Shown here: positions 14,911-21,854 of the stretch, one piece after another
How the letters are laid out: each line of letters starts with the position of its first letter
How positions within the stretch are numbered: the first letter of the stretch is position 1
NCBI GenBank assembly: GCA_937890135.1
Contig: CALBYC010000014.1
Span: 1-26,581, forward strand
Source of the DNA: an uncultured Parabacteroides sp.
GTDB lineage: Bacteria; Bacteroidota; Bacteroidia; Bacteroidales; Tannerellaceae
DNA length: 26,581 nucleotides
Direction: 5' to 3'
Translations under genes and position numbers: made by a program
Notes under the pieces: generated by a model
Seen by the model: only the letters and a program-made list of their open reading frames with translations
The model's database searches: none
Told to the model about the DNA's origin: nothing

Positions 14911-16446
14911 TTACTTTGCGTAGCTTACGGCACGAGTTTCACGAATGACCGTAATCTTGACTTGTCCGGGATAGGTCATTTCGTCTTGAATCTTCTTTGC
15001 AATCTCATTTGACAGATTCTCGGTTTCTTTGTCATCAATCTTGTCAGCCCCTACAATTACACGCAATTCACGACCGGCCTGGATTGCATACGTCTTAACG
15101 ACACCGGGATACGACAAGGCCAGTTGTTCCAAATCATTCAAACGCTTGATGTATGCTTCCACGATTTCACGTCTTGCTCCCGGACGCGCTCCAGAAATAG
15201 CATCGCATACCTGTACGATAGGAGCCAATAGAGTTTGCATTTCCACTTCGTCGTGATGAGCTCCGACCGCATTGCAAATGTCAGGTTTTTCTTTATATTT
15301 CTCACAAAGCTTCATACCCAATATTGCATGTGGCAATTCCGGTTCATCATCAGGAACTTTTCCTATGTCATGCAACAACCCCGCCCTTTTAGCTTTTTTC
15401 GGGTTCAAACCCAATTCAGAAGCCATGATCGCACATAAGTTCGCTGTTTCACGAGCGTGCTGCAACAAATTCTGCCCGTAAGATGAACGGTATTTCATTT
15501 TGCCAATCAAACGAATCAGCTCAGGGTGCAATCCATGTACACCTAAATCGATTGCCGTCCGCTTTCCTGTTTCAATGACCTCATCCTCCACTTGTTTCCT
15601 TACCTTATTAACCACTTCCTCGATGCGAGCCGGATGGATGCGCCCATCCTGTACCAACTGATGTAAGGCCAAACGAGCCACCTCACGCCTTACGGGGTCA
15701 AAACCGGACAAGACAATAGCTTCGGGGGTGTCGTCCACAACAATTTCAATTCCTGTGGCAGCTTCCAAAGCACGGATATTTCGGCCTTCCCTGCCAATGA
15801 TACGGCCCTTGATTTCGTCAGATTCGATATGAAACACCGTGATGGAGTTCTCTATCGCCGTTTCAGTAGCCACCCTCTGGATAGACTGGATAACAATCTT
15901 CTTCGCTTCCTTGTTTGCCGTCATCTTGGCTTCTTCCAAGATGTCATTCACATAGGAAGCAGCTTCAGACTTTGCTTCATCCTTCAAAGATTCGATCAAA
16001 CGCTCTTTCGCTTCACCGGCGGACAAACCGGACAAGCTCTCCAAATGCTCCACTTCTTGCTGATGCAGCTTTTCCAATTCGATTTTTTTCTTGTCAACCA
16101 AATCCAATTGGGCTGCCAAATTTTCTTTTACAGCTTCCATTTCGCTGTTCTTGCGCTGCAATTCTTCCTGACGCTGATTGATATTGACTTCGCGCTGTTT
16201 CAATTTTGCTTCCACCGACTGAATCTTAGCGTTACGTTGTGCTACCTGTTTCTCCAAATCAGCCTTCAAGTGGATAAACTTCTCTTTAACCTCAAGCAAT
16301 TTATTTTTCTTTATCACCTCTGCCTCCTTTTCCGCCTCACGAAGCATCGCTTCCGTTCTCGACTTCAAAAGATAGCGCATTGCCAGCCATACGATCAATC
16401 CACCCAATAAAAAGGTCACTATTGATATGATGATATACATTCCCAT
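14911..16446 (-). CDS. rny: Ribonuclease Y
   Basis: The 511-residue protein has the full RNase Y layout. An N-terminal membrane anchor (residues 1-25, IIISIVTFLLGGLIVWLAMRY) leads into a long charged coiled coil (about 30-190). A KH RNA-binding domain follows, with GRIIGREGRNIRALE at 214-228. The HD phosphodiesterase domain carries LLHDIGK, with the metal-binding H359-D360. RNase Y is a membrane-bound endoribonuclease that starts mRNA decay. It lies downstream of zapA, separated by a 113-base gap with a strong terminator or small RNA. I see no promoter with a clear TAnnTTTG box in that gap, so part of its transcription may come by read-through. Confidence 0.96.
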   Translation of the reverse strand: MGMYIIISIVTFLLGGLIVWLAMRYLLKSRTEAMLREAEKEAEVIKKNKLLEVKEKFIHLKADLEKQVAQRNAKIQSVEAKLKQREVNINQRQEELQRKNSEMEAVKENLAAQLDLVDKKKIELEKLHQQEVEHLESLSGLSAGEAKERLIESLKDEAKSEAASYVNDILEEAKMTANKEAKKIVIQSIQRVATETAIENSITVFHIESDEIKGRIIGREGRNIRALEAATGIEIVVDDTPEAIVLSGFDPVRREVARLALHQLVQDGRIHPARIEEVVNKVRKQVEDEVIETGKRTAIDLGVHGLHPELIRLIGKMKYRSSYGQNLLQHARETANLCAIMASELGLNPKKAKRAGLLHDIGKVPDDEPELPHAILGMKLCEKYKEKPDICNAVGAHHDEVEMQTLLAPIVQVCDAISGARPGARREIVEAYIKRLNDLEQLALSYPGVVKTYAIQAGRELRVIVGADKIDDKETENLSNEIAKKIQDEMTYPGQVKITVIRETRAVSYAK

Positions 16447-16487
16447 TTAATTAATATTTTAAGTTCAAAATCTATTTTACACAAATC

Positions 16488-16529
16488 AAAAAAGCACTAC
16501 TCGGACATGGCATGCCATGCAAGCAGTGC
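16488..16529 (-). terminator. Strong intrinsic terminator between zapA and rny
   Basis: On the minus strand GCACTGCTTG pairs with CGAGTAGTGC (10 bp including G-U pairs). Inside it CATGG and CCATG form a second stem with a CATG loop, and six T follow directly. This is the best intrinsic-terminator structure in the window. It could also be the 3' end of a small RNA. Confidence 0.75.
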
Positions 16530-16557
16530 GGAAACCCAATGCATCTTATGTCTTATA
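16488..16557 (-). ncRNA. Candidate small RNA in the zapA-rny gap (6S-like position)
   Basis: The 113-base gap between zapA and rny is mostly taken up by a stable extended hairpin with a T run, which is more structure than a simple terminator needs. In E. coli the 6S RNA gene ssrS lies directly downstream of zapA, so a 6S-type RNA is a reasonable guess here. I cannot see the diagnostic 6S central bubble with certainty. The 5' end given is approximate, at the end of zapA. Confidence 0.33.
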
Positions 16558-16559
16558 AA

Positions 16560-16856
16560 TTATTTTGTATCTTTCAGGTATCTTTCCAGCTCATTGTTCA
16601 ACTCTCGGATTTTCATTTCAAAAAGACTCTCATCGTTCTTTTCCTCCATTTCCAATTGCTCCACAATAGCCTGCAAAGCTATTAATGCTAATATATCCTG
16701 TTTCTCCAGCGGTATTTCATACTTACTCTGATACGTCATGATTTTCCTGTCTATCCATTTAGCCGCCTTACGGAATATCTCCTCTTCATCTCTACGTATC
16801 GTTATGGAATAACGTTTTCCCGCCACCAATATATTTATAAGAAATTCTTCGTCCAT
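16560..16856 (-). CDS. zapA: Cell division protein ZapA
   Basis: With the start at 16856 (MDEEFLINILVAGKRYSITI) the product has 98 residues, the usual ZapA length. The N-terminal part is the small alpha/beta head (INILVAGKRYSITIRRDEEEIFRKAAKWID) and the C-terminal part is a long helix for coiled-coil tetramer formation. ZapA crosslinks FtsZ filaments at the division ring. An upstream ATG at 16868 would overlap the preceding gene by 8 bases. The preceding coiled-coil gene ends 4 bases before this start, so the two are translated from one transcript. Confidence 0.88.
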   Translation of the reverse strand: MDEEFLINILVAGKRYSITIRRDEEEIFRKAAKWIDRKIMTYQSKYEIPLEKQDILALIALQAIVEQLEMEEKNDESLFEMKIRELNNELERYLKDTK

Positions 16857-16860
16857 CGCT

Positions 16861-17154
16861 CTATTCATTTAACAGCGTGATGCACTTATCTACTTCCCGC
16901 ACCAACTTAGACAATCGCATCTTGGCATTTTTCAAGTCGCCCTCCCGTACTGAAAGGACTTGCGCCGTCAGCATATTATCGCATTTGGCTTTCAAATCTT
17001 CGATTCGAGAAATGGCATCATTCAGTTCTGCGTTTTTCTGTGCTAAATCTCCTTCCAATTCTTTTATTTTGAGCTTTTGTTGGTCACACATAGCCATCAA
17101 TTCTCGGAATCGTACTTCAAATAGCACAAGCAGCCTTTTACCGTCTTCTGTCAT
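16861..17154 (-). CDS. Small coiled-coil protein upstream of zapA, function unknown
   Basis: This 97-residue protein has no signal peptide or membrane segment. It is nearly all helix with heptad-like spacing (LMAMCDQQKLKIKELEGDL, AELNDAISRIEDLKAKCDNM) and ends with KLVREVDKCITLLNE. It is the first gene of a transcript with zapA 4 bases downstream and is preceded by a good promoter. The size, coiled-coil nature and coupling to zapA suggest a division-ring partner comparable in role to ZapB, but I see no sequence identity to ZapB and do not assign the name. Confidence 0.75.
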   Translation of the reverse strand: MTEDGKRLLVLFEVRFRELMAMCDQQKLKIKELEGDLAQKNAELNDAISRIEDLKAKCDNMLTAQVLSVREGDLKNAKMRLSKLVREVDKCITLLNE

Positions 17155-17173
17155 TTCACACCAAATTGTATTA

Positions 17174-17205
17174 CAAAAGTAAGATTTAGTTTTGACAATT
17201 GCAAT
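17174..17205 (-). promoter_or_regulatory. Promoter of the coiled-coil/zapA transcript
   Basis: On the minus strand ATTG, 20 bases, then TACTTTTG agree with TTTG-N19-21-TAnnTTTG with one mismatch. The -7 box ends about 20 bases before the start codon at 17154. Confidence 0.65.
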
Positions 17206-17332
17206 CTTTCCCCTATATTATTTTTCGTTCCCCGTCTATTTTCCTCTTATTTTCCATTTCCACGAGGCACATTCCAAAGAATAAGCGGGTACATGCCCCC
17301 GCACGGGCTACACGAAGCATCATTCATGGCAC

Positions 17333-17372
17333 AAAAAAAAGGCCATCCATTTCCTTTAGAAAGAACGACCTT
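17333..17372 (-). terminator. Terminator after the winged-helix gene
   Basis: On the minus strand AAGG at the 5' side pairs with CCTT at the 3' side, with an inner TTTC/GGAAA stem. A run of eight T follows. It begins about 25 bases after the stop codon at 17397. Confidence 0.6.
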
Positions 17373-17396
17373 ACAATACTTTCTCTAATCAAAGAA

Positions 17397-17600
17397 TCAG
17401 CCAATCAAAGAAACATAGACTTCTCCGTCTGTTTCCTCAAAAGCTAATTTCCCTTCTTTTGCCAACCAGCCAATCGCAGCGTACATATCTTTCTCAGCTT
17501 TGATTTTTGTTGCTTTTTTCAATGCCTTGAGGCTCATTTTGCCTCCTTCGTTCAACGCTTTCCAAACTTTACCAGCGTTTGTTCCTATTAATTCAATCAT
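17397..17600 (-). CDS. Small winged helix-turn-helix protein (DUF2582 type)
   Basis: This 67-residue cytoplasmic protein consists of a single winged-helix domain: IGTNAGKVWKALNEGGKMSL, KALKKATKIKAEKDMYAAIG, WLAKEGKLAFEETDGEVYVSL. It matches my recollection of the DUF2582/winged-helix family (about 65-75 residues) common in Bacteroidota. The family could bind nucleic acid, but its role is not known to me. It is a stand-alone transcription unit with its own promoter (17628-17658) and terminator (17333-17372). Confidence 0.82.
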   Translation of the reverse strand: MIELIGTNAGKVWKALNEGGKMSLKALKKATKIKAEKDMYAAIGWLAKEGKLAFEETDGEVYVSLIG

Positions 17601-17627
17601 CTTTTTGAGTTTTTTCGATTACGTCAG

Positions 17628-17658
17628 CAAAGATATGGATTAAATAACAAATTGTCAA
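17628..17658 (-). promoter_or_regulatory. Promoter of the winged-helix gene
   Basis: On the minus strand TTGA, 19 bases, then TATCTTTG fit the Bacteroidota consensus with an exact -7 box. The box ends 27 bases before the ATG at 17600. Confidence 0.6.
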
Positions 17659-17713
17659 CTAAATAGCTAAATTATTCTATGCTTAGGCACAGTTCTTTCG
17701 ATTGAATATGTTT

Positions 17714-18427
17714 TCAATAGGGTAAAGAGCAGTGACTCAATGGCTGGTTTATCCGGGAATCTTTTGTTATTAACGTCATTTCCGCATCTTTCGCCTGCAC
17801 ATATTCACACAACAAAGCAAGTGAATATTCTGCTGCTTCCATCAATCCCGGCAGACCGGAATATCCATTAATAATCATGAGCAAACGAGATGTCTCTAAA
17901 TCAATTTTGGTACGTTCCTCGTCGCTGGTGGGAGTTCCTATTCCTCCCTTGGCATCTCTATAAACAGGAAGCCCGGCTATGTTTAGTTCGCCACGACCTA
18001 TTCCACGATAAAGCTCACCAACTTTCCCGACTCCCAGCTCCAACCGTCCCCCTTCGATTTTATCCCGGTCAAATCCGCCAATAGAATACCCCGTCTTAAG
18101 GGATACCAAGTTAATCAAATCCACCAATGTGTCGATCTTGTACAAAGACTGCCCTTTTACAACCCTGCGGCGTAACGATTCGGCAGATGGCCGATAGCGA
18201 TTCGGCTCTTTTCCCAAACGTTTATAAGCCATGCGCGTTGCTAAAATGGGAGGCCATTTGTTTATCTCTTCCATTGCCACTTCTTGGCGAATCTGTTCTT
18301 CCTCCGCAAAAATATCTTTCCACAAATCGGCATCCGATTCACTATTCTTGACGGAACATTCAATGGCCAAAACATGCAAGTCGGGAGCTGCAGATGTAAT
18401 GGCTTCTGATAAATCTATTTGTGTCAT
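17714..18427 (-). CDS. B3/B4 tRNA-editing-domain protein
   Basis: This 237-residue protein consists mainly of a B3/4 domain, the editing module of bacterial phenylalanyl-tRNA synthetase beta subunits, without any synthetase domain. Recognisable segments are NKWPPILATRMAYKRLGKEP, RYRPSAESLRRRVVKGQSLY and IDTLVDLINLVSLKTGYSIGG, followed by a glycine-rich strand pair. Free-standing B3/4 proteins are thought to hydrolyse mischarged aminoacyl-tRNA or related compounds, but the substrate is unproven. It begins 5 bases after pgeF, so it is the last gene of the obgE-pgeF transcript. An alternative reading as a generic hydrolase cannot be excluded. Confidence 0.82.
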   Translation of the reverse strand: MTQIDLSEAITSAAPDLHVLAIECSVKNSESDADLWKDIFAEEEQIRQEVAMEEINKWPPILATRMAYKRLGKEPNRYRPSAESLRRRVVKGQSLYKIDTLVDLINLVSLKTGYSIGGFDRDKIEGGRLELGVGKVGELYRGIGRGELNIAGLPVYRDAKGGIGTPTSDEERTKIDLETSRLLMIINGYSGLPGLMEAAEYSLALLCEYVQAKDAEMTLITKDSRINQPLSHCSLPY

Positions 18428-18432
18428 TCTTT

Positions 18433-19266
18433 TTAACTCCTATGTATGCTGATGCCGGATAATATCCGTCCACTATGGATGCCTAAACGCCTTGCCGAAA
18501 ACAATTCGTCAGCGTGTTCGTAAGTGCAAAGGTCCGACTGGAATATATGAGGCTCTTGAACACCTTCATAGTAGGAAAGCAAACGATTTGCCCTCCATAA
18601 ATCAATATGGTATTTACGTGTCGCCGGATTCAACCAAAACAGAGTTTCCACATCGCCTGGTGCCCACAATGCAGATGCCCGGAAAACATCCACCAATTCA
18701 GCTCCAACTTCAAATGATTGCAGACTGATGGATGGTCCGATGGCTACTTGCAAAAAGGAGACATCGCAACCATATACCGCCACCATTTTCCTTATTGTTT
18801 TCTGCACAATGGCGGCAACTGTGCCTCGCCAACCAGCATGAACGGCTGCCACGGCCTGTTTATCCGACGCATAGAGCAAGACAGGCACGCAATCGGCTGT
18901 TGAAACCGTCACGAACACATCCGGGACATTCGTCATCAAAGCATCCACTCCTTCCAAGGAAAGCTTCCGATCCGATTCGTTTTGTTCCAGCCAAGTTCTA
19001 TCTATGACAACAATCCGGTCTGAATGCACCTGATGAGGTGTTATCAATTGGCAAGGATCAATCCGCAACGCATCACACAAGATACGTCTATTCTCGACTA
19101 TATTTTCTGGTAAGTCCGTTGTATAGAGTCCGGGGTTCATACTTGCAAAGTTCCTTTCACTCACACCACCGCTCCGAGTCGTTATGAAATGAGAAATGTT
19201 GCAATTTGTCATCCATTCCGGGAATTGCAACACTCCAAGGTTATCGTTCAGAAATATTTTCTCCAT
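18433..19266 (-). CDS. pgeF: Peptidoglycan editing factor PgeF (YfiH, multicopper-oxidase-like laccase domain)
   Basis: With the start at 19266 (MEKIFLNDNLGVLQF) the product is 277 residues, normal for PgeF. The longer frame would add 33 Met/Lys-rich residues read from the obgE tail in another frame. Metal-site motifs are present: TPHQVHSD, STADCVPVL and AVHAGWRG give the His-Cys-His cluster, and CTYEHADELFSARR near the C-terminus matches the family's final motif. PgeF removes mis-incorporated L-Ser from UDP-MurNAc peptides in E. coli, and related proteins act on purine nucleosides. The start overlaps the end of obgE by 26 bases, indicating translational coupling. Confidence 0.92.
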   Translation of the reverse strand: MEKIFLNDNLGVLQFPEWMTNCNISHFITTRSGGVSERNFASMNPGLYTTDLPENIVENRRILCDALRIDPCQLITPHQVHSDRIVVIDRTWLEQNESDRKLSLEGVDALMTNVPDVFVTVSTADCVPVLLYASDKQAVAAVHAGWRGTVAAIVQKTIRKMVAVYGCDVSFLQVAIGPSISLQSFEVGAELVDVFRASALWAPGDVETLFWLNPATRKYHIDLWRANRLLSYYEGVQEPHIFQSDLCTYEHADELFSARRLGIHSGRILSGISIHRS

Positions 19267-20419
19267 CATCGTAAGCCCCGCCGTCTTCATCCTCATCATC
19301 CCAATCTTCATATTCGACATATTCCTCTTCGTCTTCTTCAACCGGGACATCAAAATCATCTTCATCGAATGTCAACTTTGAAACATCAATGTTCTTGTGC
19401 ACAATTTTTTCCGTTTCATGGAACGACTCCTTGTTCAGCTCTTTCCAAAGCAAATCTTTTAATTCTTGCAATCCATAATGGGTAACGCCCGAGATGAACA
19501 CGTGCGGAATGTCATCCGGCAATTCCGGTTCCAATTCCCGCATCAGCTCTTCATCAAGCATATCAGACTTGGAAATAGCCAAGACACGGGGCTTATCTGC
19601 CAAATCGGGATTATACTTCACCAATTCATTGCAAAGCACATCATATTCCTTACGGATATCATCGCTGTCGGCAGGAATCAAAAAAAGCAATAACGAGTTA
19701 CGCTCAATATGCCTCAAGAAACGCAACCCCAAACCTTTTCCTTCACTTGCTCCTTCGATGATGCCTGGGATATCTGCCATGACAAAGGAACGGTTGTCTC
19801 GGTAGCTTACAATGCCCAAGTTCGGTTCCAATGTGGTAAAAGGATAATTGGCTATTTTGGGTTTGGCAGCCGACAATACCGAAAGCAAAGTTGATTTGCC
19901 GGCATTTGGGAAACCGACCAACCCCACATCAGCCAAAAGCTTTAATTGCAAAATGACGAAACGTTCCTGGGCAGGTTCTCCCGGCTGCGCATAACGGGGG
20001 GCTTGATTTGTGGCAGTACGGAAATTCCAATTGCCCAATCCGCCTTTACCTCCTTTAAGCAACCTGACGACCTGTCCGTCCTCCGTCACATCACAGATAA
20101 ATTCTCCTGTACCCGCATCATAAACGACTGTCCCGCAGGGCACTTCGATTGTCCTGTCTTGGCCATCTTTGCCAAAACTGCGTTTAGCACCTCCACTCTC
20201 CCCATTCGTCGCCAGAATATGGCGCTCATATTTTAAATGAAGCAACGTCCAATAATTTCGGTTTCCACGAAGGTATATATGACCTCCTCTTCCCCCGTTA
20301 CCTCCGTCGGGGCCACCTTTCGGAATGTATTTGGCACGGCGAAAGTGAGAGGACCCGCGTCCTCCTTTGCCGGAACGACAATAGATCTTTACATAATCTA
20401 CAAAGTTAGATTCAGCCAT
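19241..20419 (-). CDS. obgE: GTPase ObgE/CgtA
   Basis: The 392-residue protein has the glycine-rich Obg fold (about 1-155, with GGPDGGNGGRGG), then the G domain: G1 GFPNAGKST at 169-177, FTT in switch I, G3 DIPG at 216-219 and G4 SKSD at 283-286 (NKxD in many GTPases). The C-terminus (350-392) is a very acidic D/E-rich tail and not the OCT domain found in some Gram-positive Obg proteins. ObgE binds the 50S ribosomal subunit and couples ribosome assembly to growth and the stringent response. It is followed by the overlapping pgeF and preceded by adk, with a long hairpin between. Confidence 0.96.
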   Translation of the reverse strand: MAESNFVDYVKIYCRSGKGGRGSSHFRRAKYIPKGGPDGGNGGRGGHIYLRGNRNYWTLLHLKYERHILATNGESGGAKRSFGKDGQDRTIEVPCGTVVYDAGTGEFICDVTEDGQVVRLLKGGKGGLGNWNFRTATNQAPRYAQPGEPAQERFVILQLKLLADVGLVGFPNAGKSTLLSVLSAAKPKIANYPFTTLEPNLGIVSYRDNRSFVMADIPGIIEGASEGKGLGLRFLRHIERNSLLLFLIPADSDDIRKEYDVLCNELVKYNPDLADKPRVLAISKSDMLDEELMRELEPELPDDIPHVFISGVTHYGLQELKDLLWKELNKESFHETEKIVHKNIDVSKLTFDEDDFDVPVEEDEEEYVEYEDWDDEDEDGGAYDDGENISER

Positions 20420-20460
20420 CCTTAGATATCAATTAATAAATTAGCAACCAAATGAATCAA

Positions 20461-20517
20461 CGTTCATTTACTCTTTTTTCATTACATACAAAGAATGAAA
20501 AAGAGAAACGACGAACG
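20461..20517 (-). terminator. Long AT-rich hairpin between adk and obgE
   Basis: CTCTTTTTTCATT (20471-20483) pairs with AATGAAAAAGAG (20494-20505) with one bulge. An outer CGTTC (20461-20465) pairs with GAACG (20513-20517). The hairpin lies in the 133-base gap and may end the hpt-adk transcript or attenuate read-through into obgE. I see no clear TAnnTTTG promoter box for obgE after it. Confidence 0.5.
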
Positions 20518-20552
20518 AGCCATTTCCCTCTTCCATTCAACAATAGTCTTTA

Positions 20553-21125
20553 TTATTTAACTGCGTTGATAGCCTCTTTGATATAGCCAAAGATATCCTC
20601 TATGGAACCCATACCTTTGATTGCCACATGTTTGCCTTCTTTCACATAAAAATCAGCCAACGGGGCTGTTTGTTTATGGTAGACATCCAAACGGGACTTG
20701 ATTGTCTCCAAGTTGTCATCCGAACGTCCAGAGACCTTGCCTCGTTCCAGCAAACGTTTGATTAATTCATCTTCGTCAACCTGCAAGTTCAACATGACAG
20801 AAACGTCTGTCCCACGTTCATTCAACATTTTTTTCAAAGCTTCTGCTTGCGGAATGGTGCGAGGGAAACCATCAAAGATAACGCCTTTAGAATCTTTTTT
20901 GCTGTCCAACACTTTTGCCAGCATATTAACGATAAGTTCATCCGGAACCAGTTGCCCTTTTTCAATGAAGTCTTTGGCAATTTTGCCCAACTCCGTTTCA
21001 TTTTTCATCTCCGAACGCAAGACATCGCCCGTCGAGATATGGTCCAAACCATATTCTTTAATAATCAATTCGCTCTGTGTTCCTTTTCCAGAACCTGGAG
21101 CACCGAAAATAACTACGTTCAACAT
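20553..21125 (-). CDS. adk: Adenylate kinase (short-LID form)
   Basis: The 190-residue enzyme interconverts ATP + AMP and 2 ADP. The P-loop GAPGSGKGTQ is at 8-17; DHISTGDVLRSEM and IFDGFPRTIPQAEAL are the AMP-binding and NMP-lid motifs, and GRSDDNLETIKSRLDVY is the arginine-bearing block. At 190 residues it is the short-LID type, without the zinc or extended LID insertion of the 214-residue enzymes. It follows hpt by 29 bases and probably shares its promoter. Confidence 0.96.
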   Translation of the reverse strand: MLNVVIFGAPGSGKGTQSELIIKEYGLDHISTGDVLRSEMKNETELGKIAKDFIEKGQLVPDELIVNMLAKVLDSKKDSKGVIFDGFPRTIPQAEALKKMLNERGTDVSVMLNLQVDEDELIKRLLERGKVSGRSDDNLETIKSRLDVYHKQTAPLADFYVKEGKHVAIKGMGSIEDIFGYIKEAINAVK

Positions 21126-21154
21126 ATAATTCTCTATTCAATTAAAATTAAAAA

Positions 21155-21694
21155 TCACTCTTCATCTATTACATAAATATCGCGGTAAGCGCGTCCCATG
21201 CCGTCATAATCCAAACCATGACCAACGATAAAAGCAGGAGGGATTTGGATGCCTACATAGTCCGGCTTCAATTCGCACTTCAATGATTCAGGTTTGAACA
21301 ACATGGTTACCAATTTAACCTCCTCGGCTCCCCTTTCCTTCAAATGCGCCAATAAGCTGTACATGGTAAAACCCGTATCTATGATATCTTCTATCAAAAC
21401 AATCGTACGGCCTTTAATGTCCTCCTTGATAGGCATGATTTCTTTAAGTACTCCTGTGCTACTTGTCCCGGAATAGGAAGAATAACGAGCAAAAGTAATC
21501 TCGTACGAATCGTTCAGTTCGGACATAAGCTCTGAGGCGAACATGAATGCCCCGTTCAAAACACAAACGAACAACACATTTTTACCCTTAATGTCTGCGC
21601 GTAACTCTTTTGCTATCCGTGCTATCGCCTTCTTTATGTCTTCTTCAGGGATATACAGCTTGAAGCCTTTATCTTTTATGCGAATATGAGTCAT
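21155..21694 (-). CDS. hpt: Hypoxanthine phosphoribosyltransferase
   Basis: With the start at 21694 (MTHIRIKDKGFKLYIPEEDI) the product is 179 residues, the common bacterial length. The longer frame would add 14 residues that overlap the promoter. Type I phosphoribosyltransferase motifs are present: the PRPP loop VLIEDIIDTGFT, the flexible-loop block YSGTSSTGVL and the purine-side PDYVGIQIPPAFIVGHGLDY. It salvages hypoxanthine or guanine to IMP or GMP. It forms a purine-nucleotide pair with adk. Confidence 0.95.
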   Translation of the reverse strand: MTHIRIKDKGFKLYIPEEDIKKAIARIAKELRADIKGKNVLFVCVLNGAFMFASELMSELNDSYEITFARYSSYSGTSSTGVLKEIMPIKEDIKGRTIVLIEDIIDTGFTMYSLLAHLKERGAEEVKLVTMLFKPESLKCELKPDYVGIQIPPAFIVGHGLDYDGMGRAYRDIYVIDEE

Positions 21695-21725
21695 AAAATT
21701 CCTACTGATTAGGTACAACAATGCG

Positions 21726-21758
21726 CAAAAATACAATTTTTCCGATGATTATTTCCAA
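21726..21758 (-). promoter_or_regulatory. Promoter of hpt-adk
   Basis: On the minus strand TTGG, 21 bases, then TATTTTTG match the Bacteroidota consensus. The -7 box ends 31 bases before the hpt start chosen here and would lie too close to, or downstream of, the start of the longer frame. Confidence 0.65.
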
Positions 21759-21796
21759 GAGAGATAAATAAACAACAAAGAATTCTTGCATGTACG

Positions 21797-21836
21797 AAAA
21801 ACGGGCAATAGGAATCCCGGCCTTCTTCCTACCCGT
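21797..21836 (-). terminator. Terminator after the acyl-CoA synthetase gene
   Basis: On the minus strand ACGGG-TAGGAA pairs with TTCCTA-(TTG bulge)-CCCGT, 11 bp in all, and is followed by TTTT. It lies 19 bases after the stop codon. Confidence 0.7.
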
Positions 21837-21854
21837 ATTTATGAAAATCGCCTC

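Noticed and set aside
19267..19365. 33-residue N-terminal extension of PgeF
   Set aside because: It is a Met/Lys-rich translation of the acidic obgE tail in another frame. The PgeF family begins at MEKIFLND.
19241..20419. ObgE G4 motif SKSD in place of NKxD as a sign of a defective GTPase
   Set aside because: The S/T-K-x-D variant is tolerated and, as far as I recall, common in Bacteroidota Obg; all other G motifs are intact.
21695..21736. 14-residue N-terminal extension of Hpt
   Set aside because: It overlaps the -7 promoter box, and the family N-terminus corresponds to MTHIRIKDKGF.
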